Shown here piece after piece: positions 1-9,999 of a stretch of 64,000 bases of DNA. Position 1 is the first letter of the stretch. Every line of letters begins with the position of its first letter. The position numbers were made by a program, and so were the translations under genes. The DNA is from Apostichopus japonicus (Eukaryota; Echinodermata; Holothuroidea; Aspidochirotida; Stichopodidae). The stretch is from NCBI RefSeq assembly GCF_037975245.1, contig NC_092577.1:8965013-9029012 (forward strand), in the 5' to 3' direction. The notes below the pieces were generated by a model. The model did not search any database and was not told the DNA's origin. It saw only the letters and a list, made by a program, of their open reading frames with translations.

Positions 1-1270
1 ATAAAACAGTTTTCCAATTTAAGTTTGATCATAATAAAATGCAATTAAACTTATAATTAACTGATGTATCTCTCGTACGTGTTTGTAAATCAATATTTGC
101 CCGCTAACTGTTCACAAGATATTACAATGAAGATCCAATCAACCCGATGCAACGTATAAGTAATAATTAATTAGTATAATTAAACCCTCAAGGATATGAA
201 TTGTTTCCAGATAACAATATTATTTGTAAAAAAAAAAACTGTAAATAGCGGATGGTACTATTTAATTGTAAGAAATGATAAAGTTTAGAAAGCTAAGATC
301 ATAAGCGTTACTCAATTTAGCAATATCTACAGCACAAAGAAAGAAAGAGATGTTACATTTAAAAACAAAATCCATTAGAAGTTATGACACTTAAACCGTA
401 ACTTAGGAATGAATTTGATAACTAAACACAGATAGACATCATTTTCTAAACAAATCTTATTAATTGGAAATAATTATAATTCAAGCAGAATTGTAGGATT
501 TGGATCAATAATAAAATAATTTATATATTAAAATTTGAGTTAAAGTCTCATCAACCTTTTCTCTTGTAACTTGAATTAGTGATCTACATCTGCTTCTTTA
601 AATTGCATTTTAATTACAAAAAACAACATAAATACAATTCTTCAAAATCTCCTTAAGCTTGATAAAAAACTGAATAACGTTAAAGTGAAAGTTTCCTTTC
701 CATGATTCCTATTACATTAGTGACTAATATTTTCATTTAAATTACATTTTTCTTCTCAAAGTTCTAATTAAAACTCAAATTAATTGGATCAATATTTTTT
801 TTTTCAAAAGATAGAATAATGTCAATTCTTGATTACCCATTATTTTATAAAATTCTCAACCCGTCTTCGAGATTTGCTCCCAATTATAACTAATAAATTA
901 AATATGTAGCCTCACATTCTTACTTAATTAAACCTTACTTGCTATAAAACCTTTTATTAATCATATAATTTAAAAAAAAATGAAAATAACCCTTAAATCC
1001 TACACTACCACTTTGTTTTCCTCTAATCTAATCTAATTAATTCTGTTAATATTTGTCTTCCCTTAAAATCAAATTTCCGTTGCATTTACTAAATTCCGTT
1101 TTACAAATAGACACAACCTAAATGTCCTAATTTATTTCTTTACTTTCCTTTCTTTTCATTTCGTTCTTTTTATTATTTATAATATTATAATAATTATTCT
1201 ATTCCTTACCAAATCCAATTTGTTTATCTCTATCTACTCTATTATCAGTAACTATATTCCTTCATTCTAG
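1..1270. other. AT-rich intronic or upstream sequence
   Basis: Very AT-rich with short A and T runs and no ORF of note. It precedes a splice acceptor at 1261-1270, so I read it as intron of the NLR-like gene that begins left of the window. I see no repeats or RNA genes in it. Confidence 0.5.
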
Positions 1271-1479
1271 ATTCCTACCTCCTGTGTGTATCTATACCGA
1301 TGCTCTCCTAGAGTTGATGAGTCTGGTCTGAACCTTATCCTTGAGTCTGGTCTCTCTCTCTCTATCCTGAGTTCTCTCCAGAAGCTGGAGATCTGGGACA
1401 AATACAGCAGACTAACCAATGAAGAGTTTGCGGCCATCTTGTCTTACTCCTCACAGTGTACAAGCTTGAAGGACCTGAA
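1271..1479 (+). CDS. Exon of an NLR-like gene, leucine-rich-repeat segment (first exon in window)
   Basis: A splice acceptor (TTCATTCTAG) precedes 1271 and a strong donor (GTAAGT) follows 1479. The exon is open in the frame that reads through SLQKLEIWDKYSRLTNEEF and ends TSLKDLK. Leucine spacing and the LxxLxIWD pattern resemble the leucine-rich repeats of NACHT/NLR immune receptors, which are expanded in echinoderms; LRRs serve as the ligand-sensing part of these cytosolic proteins. The exon ends in phase 2 (AA carried over), matching the exon at 12791. The 5' part of the gene, including any NACHT domain, would lie left of the window, so class assignment rests on the LRR and C-terminal tail only. 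Codon use is ordinary and there are no stops. Other LRR proteins are possible. Confidence 0.6.
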
Positions 1480-3253
1480 GTAAGTATTCCGGTGTAGATG
1501 TTAGAATCATCATAACAGTTAAACAGGGAATTAATTTAATTAATAAAAGTTATCAATATTAAACGAACAATAGATAATGTAAAGTCTGCTGTAATGTTAA
1601 TGTCAAGGATGCGGGAAAGGGTTAACTAGTTTAGTTGAATTTATTTGAATAATTATTTCATCGCGAAAGGAATTATGTAGGATGTTATAATAAATAAAAC
1701 AAAATGTAATGGATTAATAGGGTATACTTTAAAAGAGTGTTGGTAAGAGAGGGGTGGAGGGGTGGGTTGGGGTTGTTTAAAACGTTCTTTGTTTAGTTTA
1801 TTGTTAACATTTAACTAAGAAATCGGTTTTAGAATGACAGGAATGTTTATTAGGATAAAGTAAGAGATATATAGACAAGGTTGTTAAATTTAATAATTCG
1901 AATGAGTTTTGAAATAGGGTTTTTGAGTTTATAAGTAATAAATGTGACTTTTCAAGCTGAAGCCTCCTAAATATTTGTTTTTCAATTATGTTCAATCTAT
2001 TTAAGATTTTTTTCAACGAAAGAGATTGAAAAATCGTTATTAATATAAAAGAAGCAAAATGATGGCAATAAAAAAGCAAAAACCTATCAATCTATACTTA
2101 AACACCAATGTGATCAGATTATAATACTATACTCTCTATTAAAACTGATATTCATACCAAACAAGCAACCAATAAAACAGTTTTAGTTGTCGCGTTTAAA
2201 AAATAGTTACTCAAAATAAGTTAATAAATAAATGTTATGTAATGGAGTTAATTATAAAGTTAAAATGATTTTGTTACAACCACAAAATCATGAAAGGCAA
2301 ACATGTATCTCATAAATTAAAGAGTTTAAGATTTAATGCATTTAAAACTACATCAATTTATTCTTTTTAGTTAGAAATACAATTTGACAAGAAATAATCT
2401 AAATTTATATATATTCTCATTATGTTTTTCATAATTTTAACAATAATTTAAAAAGTCATCGTTAGCTTCAGCGTTTTTTAATTCATAACTTAAATTCATA
2501 ACCGGTTTCACTTAATACAGTCCCGACACCTCCTATTTACCAATCCATTGTTACCCTACCTACCCCCTTCAGCTTTAACCGTGATTACACTCTTTGTTCT
2601 TCACAGTTTCCCTTTTCAATATATTTTTACCCTCCTCCCACCCTAACCCTATCATTACCCTCGCTGTTCCTGTCACCGAGTGGTTTGTTATTATTATTTC
2701 CAGGTCCATTATCAATTACCTGTGTTTCTTTGTTTCTTCATGTCCATTGTTTCCTTCACATAGGCCTACTAAGAATATATTTTAGTTTTATAGACAGAGA
2801 CGTAAACCTCGCTAATACGTTAATTTATTTCTTTTTCTCAGACAAGATTCATGAGTCAAATTGGTTCCACAACTAATATATTCAGTTAAATATATCGCAA
2901 CTCCTGTCGCCTTCATTAGTTCATCAGACCAACCTCATGAAAAGTTTCTCATTTCCATCCTTACACATTCACGTTAATGTTATCAGTTGATATGACCCAC
3001 AGTGTATGACGTGTTACTAAAAATAATGAAAGAAATATTTAAGTCGCCCAATCCCGCCTCACCCGACACTCCAAAGAAACAGGGAAACAAATATTCAGTA
3101 ATACCATAAATAAAAGAAATGAAGAAAGAAATGAAAATTATTCAGCATGTCATATTCTTAATGCCATTCCAGGAATAACTGTAACCACGTTGTAATACGT
3201 TGGCAGTATAGCTTGGTCGGATTTAAAAGAAAATGTAATACAGATTTATGATT
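1480..3253. other. Start of the 11-kb intron, nothing recognised
   Basis: AT-rich sequence after the donor at 1480. Short ORFs on either strand lack splice context or recognisable motifs. I see no feature I can support. Confidence 0.4.
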
Positions 3254-3845
3254 CAGGGGCGTATGCAGGATTTGTGACAGGGGGGTCTGACTGGTCCAGC
3301 CGCGTCTGAACATAAGACTATCTAAGCGGAGCGCTACCATCGGTTGGCGCGGAGCGTACCAGGAAATTTGTGGCTTACAAACCCACCAGATGGCCGGAAA
3401 CGGCACTTCCCGAGTATTCTAAGCTGCATGTACCTAGCCTGAAAATATGGATCTCATGTCTGCAATTTCTCAATTGATGAGCAAAAAACAATCTATGAAA
3501 TATGGTAATACATATCAGATGAGTTGAGATGATACAAAAATCATAATGCCTTTAGCCCAAATCTCCCTCCCGTTCCGTCACCACTGTTTGATGCAGGGCC
3601 GGATCCAGGATTCTGGAAGGGTGAGGGGTTTGGCCTCCAGTGATCCTAGGGTCTAAGGTCTAAGGGGAGTGGGTTTCCCTCTATCCATTGTGAAATTCTT
3701 GGATATTTAAGTACAACAGGGAACCCCCTTCAGTTTAGCCATGCAAAGCACCTCTCTTTTTTTCTCTCTTTTTTTTCTGTCTTTTTTTTTGGCCAAGAGC
3801 AGGGGGGTCCGGACCCCCTGGACCCCCCCTCTGGATCCGCGCCTG
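3254..3845. mobile_element. CAGG-type MITE (hAT-like ends) with 5-bp target duplication
   Basis: The left end is CAGGGGCGTATGCAGG and the right end is CTGGATCCGCGCCTG, an imperfect terminal inverted repeat. Both sides are flanked by TGATT (3249-3253 and 3846-3850), a perfect 5-bp duplication. It carries the conserved core described at 3314-3415. A second inward end-like sequence (CAGGGCCGGATCCAGG) begins at 3593, so the unit may be two nested copies sharing a right end. CAGGGG termini are typical of hAT elements, though most hATs make 8-bp duplications. It is non-coding: the 82-aa reverse ORF only reflects the core. Confidence 0.7.
3314..3415 (-). repeat. Core repeat copy 1 (GCTCCGCGCCAACC family)
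   Basis: Reverse-strand copy of a roughly 100-bp dispersed core that contains GAAGTGCCGTTTCCGGCC and GTACGCTCCGCGCCAACC followed by GATGGTGGCGCTCCGC. The same core recurs at 24153, 27025, 27944 and 40227. Homology with the 40227 copy continues past the core (pattern ACCTAGCC..AAAATATGG), so the true unit is longer. Confidence 0.75.
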
Positions 3846-3999
3846 TGATTATTCACTTTCTAGACTATCAATGCTTTATCCCAATCCCCGTGTTCAGTAT
3901 CCTCTTCAGTGAGTTTAGTTTAACCTTCTCCACCCTTCAGACACCTTATACCTGCTCCCGCCACTGCCCCTTCCTTTGCCCTCCCCTTTCAGAGAGATT

Positions 4000-5010
4000 C
4001 ATTTGTATGTTTTCAGAGAGCCCATCAAATCCATTCCATGTTTCTACCCGATAACATCATCACCGTTTAAGTACACACAGAAGGCCTATTCTACTTCTAC
4101 AATAATTTTCTGTACAAATATATGTAGCGCTAACATTATATGGACGATTGATCCAAACAGTTTATGTTCTAAAGCAAGTCAATAGTAAGAATGCCACACC
4201 TGGAACTCCCGTAAATATCTCATTAGCATAATAATAGATGACTCGAGCCAGTTTAACATCATGAATAGAAACAGGTAAACGAACCACGTGCCCATTGTCA
4301 GTGAACGTGTCAAAGTAACCATGGAAACAGACATTAAGTAGGTCAGTAGGTGTACAGCAGTGACAACGAATCATCGATTGGGGAAATCCTCCAAATAACA
4401 TATTTTTATTAGGGCATACGCATTGTTGTTGCATACGTTGCGTTCTTAATTGTTGGCAATTCTATGTAAGTTTTACCATTATATATGAGCAAAATTGCCC
4501 TCATTAGTTGTTTAATGTATCCCCACATGTTCCCATGCAAACCAATCGGATGAAATTTGAATAGAGAGAGGGTTTATAGACAATAGTTATGAATACAAAT
4601 TAAAGAAGGATTGATTCTTGTTACGTTCAGTTTACCTTCTTATTAAAGTTGCACTTCTCGTTGGTAGGAGTCTGACTAGATAACACATTATTGTGATGCT
4701 CTCAATTTGGTTAAATCTCTATATTCCGACGTCTCTATGTTCCGACAAAAAGAAATAATGCGGGACAATTTATTTTAACCAAAAATACTGCAAGCGGCGC
4801 GGCGCGATAGATTTTTTGTTGGTGCCCCGCGATGATTTGTATATTTGCACGAAAAAAAATATTAACATGAAAATCGAAAGTTACACATACGATAAGAGAA
4901 AAAGCCAGTGAAATGTTTCAGTATATTAAGTTGCACTAAAGGAGGTATATAAAGGAACTTAAATCATCAAAAGGTACAAACATCGACAACCATGATACAA
5001 GACTATTAAC
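4000..5010. other. Intronic sequence without recognised features
   Basis: Non-repetitive AT-rich sequence with short unsupported ORFs on both strands. Nothing assignable. Confidence 0.35.
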
Positions 5011-5089
5011 CAACCCCCCCCCCCGGACAATTACCCCCCAGACAACTACCCCTGGACAATTACCCCCGGACAATTCCCCCCACAATTTT
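5011..5089. repeat. GGACAATT minisatellite, left part
   Basis: Tandem 13-16-bp units of the form GGACAATTACCCCCC, beginning with a poly-C run and ending directly before the LINE fragment at 5090. The array resumes after the fragment at about 5503. Confidence 0.8.
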
Positions 5090-5502
5090 GAGACGTGGGC
5101 TCTTGGAGCAGTAGACAGAAAGAAAATCCATGCCCTGAAATGTGGTGTTGGAGGAGGATGCTGAGGATATCATGGAAGGAAGGTAAGTCAAATGATTTTG
5201 TCAAGAACCAAATTGGAGCGAAGGTTACCTTATGTCAGAAGATAGATAAGAACAAGCTGCAGTATTTTGGACACATTTCTAGGAGAGAAGGTGACAACTT
5301 GGAGAAGATCATTACCCAAGGTCATGTTGAGGGTCAACGAAAACGTGGTAGGCCAAAAGTTCGATGGGCTGACGGGATAAAAGAGATCACCGGCATGAAC
5401 ATCTGCGCAGCTCACCGATATGCCCAGGATAGAAGTGGTTGGAACGTCATCATCAATAGGGTCACAAAGGGTCAGTCATGACTCATAGGACGACGACGAC
5501 GA
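5090..5502 (+). pseudogene. 3' end of an RTE/Jockey-like LINE (reverse-transcriptase C-terminal tail), frameshifted
   Basis: The sequence begins ETWALGAVDRKK in one frame and continues after a one-base shift near 5127 as EMWCWRRMLRISW, then LQYFGHISRRE, KRGRPKVRW and a final RYAQDRSGWN before a stop at 5479-5481. The WCWRRMLRISW ... YFGHI.RR ... AQDR..W pattern is the well-known C-terminal tail downstream of the reverse transcriptase in RTE/Jockey-type non-LTR retrotransposons. The 3' end is a short GAC microsatellite (about 5487-5500), as expected for an RTE-like tail. The copy is 5' truncated and dead. It sits inside the GGACAATT minisatellite, with array units on both sides. Confidence 0.8.
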
Positions 5503-5690
5503 ATTCCCCCCAGACAATTCCCACCCGGACAGTTCCCACCCCTGAAAATTCCCCGGACAATTCCCATACCGGTCGACTCCCCCCCCCGGACAATTACCCC
5601 GGACCATTACCCTCCCGGACAATTCCCCCCCCCCCCCCGGACAATTGCCCACGGATAATTGTCAATCGGGAGCACCCAATTGGGACGATT
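5503..5690. repeat. GGACAATT minisatellite, right part
   Basis: The array continues after the LINE tail with units such as GACAATTCCCACCCG and long poly-C runs, ending near GGATAATTGTCAATCGG. The 72-aa ORF over it is a proline-rich artefact of the repeat. Confidence 0.8.
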
Positions 5691-6204
5691 TTATAACGCT
5701 AATTACCAATAAAAACTGTGCGTTGGTAGGACATTATTTTATATTAGCATAACCAACAGGCCCAACTCACCTGAGATAAAATAATCGCGAAGTTAAAGAT
5801 ACGAACAACGCGTATCTTTGTGCGAGATTCTCGTGCATTAGTGATATATTTATTTATTTCCGCTTTCTGTGTGTAAACCATGTCTGCCCTGTAGAAAGTG
5901 ACTTTCGCTTATTTTTTTTTGCCACATAAAGGAGTGAGATATGGGCTAACTTTGGTCTACTTACATAGATATCTGAATTACTGTACCATTTTTGTCCTGT
6001 CACGCTACCAATGTAATAATTTTGCAATGTAGTAAAACATACGAACACCGTTGAATTAAAAAACTTAAATAGCAAAACGACTGTATTTTAGGAGACAAAG
6101 TACCAAAACACTTTCTTGTTTCGCGTACATTGTGTATACTATAGCTAAACTAACAAAATGAAAATATCTTGGGCGTCAATTTGGTAAATTTTTGGGAAAA
6201 TAGA

Positions 6205-6330
6205 TTTGGCGCGCTTTGCGCGCACTAGCTGTATTGATACTGTGAGAATTAACTGATCCTTGCACATGCATGTTAGCTAGATAACCTTAACAGTTTCTGC
6301 GCACTTCGCGCGCACTTTAGCTGAATTCGT
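6205..6330 (+). repeat. CpG palindrome units, forward, first cluster
   Basis: Two units with a CpG-rich palindrome (GGCGCGCTTTGCGCGC, then GCGCACTTCGCGCGCAC) each followed by a CTAGCTG/TTTAGCTG motif, with TGCATGTTAGCTAG between them. The same unit recurs at 7260-7625 in this orientation and at 9225-9500 inverted. Confidence 0.65.
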
Positions 6331-6359
6331 TTCCGGGTAGACTTTTATTTGACTCTTTT

Positions 6360-7170
6360 TTATTCCTTGCCAGAGGCAAAAGGAATATATGCAGTCACGC
6401 ATGTGTGTGTGTGTGCGTGTGTCTGTCTATGACGCCGGCTTGTAATCACGATAACTGAATGATGCAAGATCTGATCGGTATCATACTTGGTTGGTAGGTT
6501 ACCCACAGTGAGTAGATGGTCCCTATCGTTGTTGGTGCTAATCTCATTAATATTCATAAGTGGACGGACTCCGTATCTGAGCAACATAATGGCCGATTTG
6601 TTCAAACTTGTTTGGTAGCATTGGTAGGAGGTGGGGTAAATGCGTATGTTTCTGTTAACCTTATCGCATCTCATTGATATTCATGAGGCGCGGAGCCAAA
6701 TGTAATTTCGTTGACGTCAATGACGCAAGGTTTGATCTCATTCCCATACTTGGGTGGTGGATTACCCATAGAATGTAGGTGGTCCCTATTGTTTTTGGTG
6801 CCAATCTCATTAATACTCATGAGTGGGCGGGCCTTCGAACACATTCTTTAAATGCTAATATCTCGGCAACCGTCTGTCCGATTTTGTTCAAACTTTTTTT
6901 CGTTGGAATTGGTGGGAGGTGTGGGTGCATGTGAAGGTAAGAACCCTTCTGCATCTCATTAATATTTTTGAGGGGCGTGGCCAAATATTATTTCGCTGAA
7001 AATTGCTCAGAACCACTTTTTGAATCCTTGCCAGAAGCAAAATGAAAATATGCAGGCATGCATGTATGTGTGTGTCTGTGACGCCGGTTGTAACCACTCT
7101 AAGTGGATTACGCAAGTTCAGATCATGATGGATTACCCATAGTCAGTATATGATTCTTATTGTTTTGGTT
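6360..7170. repeat. Degenerate internal tandem repeat with GT microsatellite
   Basis: A block with CTTGCCAGA.GCAAAA, a GTGTGTGTGT tract, GACGCCGG.TTGTAA and GGATTACCCATAG recurs in part near 6400, 6740 and 7020. Sentences such as ATCTCATTAATA.TCATGAG.GGGCG repeat in it. This is a non-coding interspersed repeat; the reverse ORFs at 6360-6674 and 6888-7115 are repeat shadows. Confidence 0.6.
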
Positions 7171-7259
7171 AAGGTCAAAGGTCACCTGAGGTCAACAGAG
7201 CTAGGTCAAGCCATTATATCTGGCTTTAAATCCAAAGGCAAGGAATCACAAAGCTCTAG

Positions 7260-7625
7260 ACTCTTGTTATGCATGATAGCCAGCTACTATACACTCCCCG
7301 TAGCATTTATGTGGTGTTACAGTAAATGTACGCATTTTGTATGCATGGTAACTGGCTTGTGCCAAAAATTTGTTCGCGCAATTCACGTGCACTAGCTAGG
7401 TTGGTATGTGTGATAGTGTTTTCTCCCTTCTATGCATGGTAGCTAACTAGCACAACATTTTCCGACAGTCCTGTCATCGGCCCACTTCGTATGCATGGTA
7501 GCCAGCAACTACACAATTTTCTGTACGTTTACTAGCTGCACTTCTGCTGTCAGTGATACTTTGCGCATTTTTCATGCATGAAAGCTGGATATCAGAACTT
7601 TTCGCTCGCTTCGCGCGCGTTTTCA
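7260..7625 (+). repeat. CpG palindrome units, forward, second cluster
   Basis: About five diverged copies of a roughly 75-bp unit carrying TATGCATGGTAGC plus a TCGCGCAC-like core and CACTAGCT, with clear copies near 7265, 7340, 7430, 7487 and 7570. They degenerate toward 7625, where GCTCGCTTCGCGCGCG closes the cluster. Confidence 0.6.
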
Positions 7626-7806
7626 TCCTTGGTATCACGTATCCTTGACATAGGCTACATCAAAAACCTTCACACCAACATGACCTATAAACGACTCCTA
7701 ATGAACCATTCTAAAAACAAGCCGTTTTGCTCGCGCTTTGAGCTCGCATTGGGTATCTTTGGCATGGTCATTGGAATTGTGCCCCCCTCCCCTCCCGGCA
7801 TGAAAC

Positions 7807-7823
7807 CCTAAATACGCCACTGC
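7807..7823. mobile_element. Right terminal inverted repeat of a hAT-like element, left partner not found
   Basis: CCCTAAATACGCCACTG matches the inverted form of a CAGTGGCGTATTTAGGG end, preceded by poly-C as in other MITEs here. I could not find the matching left end between 4 and 7.8 kb, so the element boundaries are unknown. Confidence 0.4.
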
Positions 7824-9224
7824 TTGTAAGCTTAATCCAGGTAACTCATTGTTCCAACAAGAAGAACGGCAACTGTTTGAAGAAAGCTGAGGTGATGCAA
7901 GTATCGAAGAGACATTGATTAACTATATAATATTGTTTACTAACCGTGTAAGAGCACTTGAATCAGTTACAAAACTGACGGCATACAATCCCCGCCAACA
8001 AAATACACGGGAGAAACCCCGCTCCCCATATCATCGTTGGAAACTGCGAGACTGCGAGACCAACATGGCGTTTTCAACCCCAACATTGATTGGGGGGGGG
8101 GTGGGTAGTTCTAAGGACAGCCAATATGCATGCACTGTATTCATGGTACTGTTGTCCCATCATTTTTGGCGGGTATTATAGACACCTGAGACATAAAAAA
8201 AAGTCGTGGATCGTTTATGGTTGAGTTGTCTTACGAGCAAAAACGACTTCTAAAACTTTCAAGAATTCAAACATAAATTACGCAAAACAAAAGACTGCAA
8301 ATTCTTGCTGTTTACAGAGCGATTCTGATGCTGATGTCAACCGTACCGCACTGGGCGTAAACGAGAGCAATATTTTTTCCCATGATACTGAAAACGGAAA
8401 AATTTCACACAAATTATATTTTTTTAAAGAATATACACACTTTAAAATAAAGCATGAAATAATATCTCAGAAAATAGAACTTCATTAAATCAATAAGATT
8501 TCCAACTGGCGAACAATCGACCACCAGCTTCACTGGGACTCTAACCTGCACGGACCTTCTGCTTATTTACAGGCTCTTTTTTTTCTCTTATATTGAAAGA
8601 CGAGCACACTGGCTCGCCCATTTGATATACATTTACAAAGTGGTGTTTGTTACCTGATAAAACGTTTAAAGCTTTCAAAGCTACACTTGCAATTAATGAT
8701 ATATATAGAAAACATTACGTATTCAATGAATCAAATAAATGAAAGTAATATAGTGATATAAGTATGGCTAAGTCTGAATGATAAATGTAACTGTTGTTTG
8801 ATGATTTTGATACAAATATCACTCTCTAAAATAAAAAAAAAATGGAAAATGAATCTAAAAGACTGAAAGTAGGGACCAATGGAAAGCTGAAAGTTGAAAA
8901 ATTTGAATTTAATATGATTGATTATCAATATATTTGATTGAAAATCAAACACGTTTATCAATTGTAATTTGATTGGTCACTAGTTCCAATCTTTTGAATT
9001 AAGAGAGCATTCTTCCCAGAGTGACAAGTTGTTTAAATATTTATTCTTCGAGCAGAATGGCGCACTTTAAGAGTGGTACATTATGACACGCATATAGGTC
9101 ATATTGAAGTGCCGAGATTGCTGCATGGTGTAGCCAGTTTATCAAGAATGCATGTAACTAACGCAAAAATCTGTTCTAGTGAGCTACCATGCTAGTGAAA
9201 TGCGTAAAAATATCATAGTAGATG

Positions 9225-9500
9225 TACATTTGGTGCGCGCCGAGCGCACAGAGAATTTGTAGTTGCTACTACCATACATGGTCAACATAATGAGCAAATG
9301 AAAGGATTATGACATGAACAGTGCAACTAATGCGCGCGAGAGCGCGCGGACAATTATGTGGTAGCTTGCTAAAATGCATGCGAAGAGAGATTAGAGCTAT
9401 CGCAGTATCGACCTAACTAGTGCACGCGAAGCGCGGGAACATTTCTCTGGTCTAGCTATCTATCATGCATTCAAATTGCGCAAAAACTAACACAGCATAA
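9225..9500 (-). repeat. CpG palindrome units, inverted cluster
   Basis: Three CpG palindromes (near 9232, 9331 and 9421, e.g. TGCGCGCGAGAGCGCGCG) alternate with CATGCAT/GCTAGCTAT motifs. The reverse complement matches the units at 6205 and 7260, so these are the same family in opposite orientation. Confidence 0.6.
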
Positions 9501-9789
9501 ACGCTGAATATCCTAGTTCTGTCGAAAAATACACATGTGGATGCAAGCATATGGCAACTGATAAAGACGCTATATAAGCGGGCAAATTTTTGAGGTCATA
9601 TTAACTGGAAAGATATTTCCAGGAAGTCATATACACCTGATCCCAATCCCTACCAAAATGTACCTTTTTATACCATTTATCGACTTGTGATTGATGGTCA
9701 AGGGGCATGTGCAGAAATTTCCACGGGGGGGGGTCCAAAATGTGATGAAATGTAATGATCGACGTTCTGGGGGAGGGGTCTCAGTGGAA

Positions 9790-9990
9790 ATTCCCGAAGA
9801 GGTGGATTGTCCGGGGGAAAATTGTCCGGGGGCAATTGTCCGGGGAAAATTGCCATGGGTGTGAATTGTCCGGAGTGGGAATTGTCCGGTGGGCAATTGT
9901 CAGGGTTGGCAATTGTCGGGTGGGAATTGCCCGAGGGGAATCGTCCGAGGGGTACTCGTCCTGTGGGTAATCGTCCAGTAGGGAGTTGTC
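9790..9990. repeat. GGACAATT minisatellite in inverted orientation
   Basis: Units of the form GGGGGCAATTGTCC run across this block. The reverse complement is the same GGACAATTNCCCCC family as at 5011-5690. The four overlapping ORFs on both strands (glycine/proline rich) are products of the repeat. Confidence 0.8.
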
Positions 9991-9999
9991 CGGGAACCA

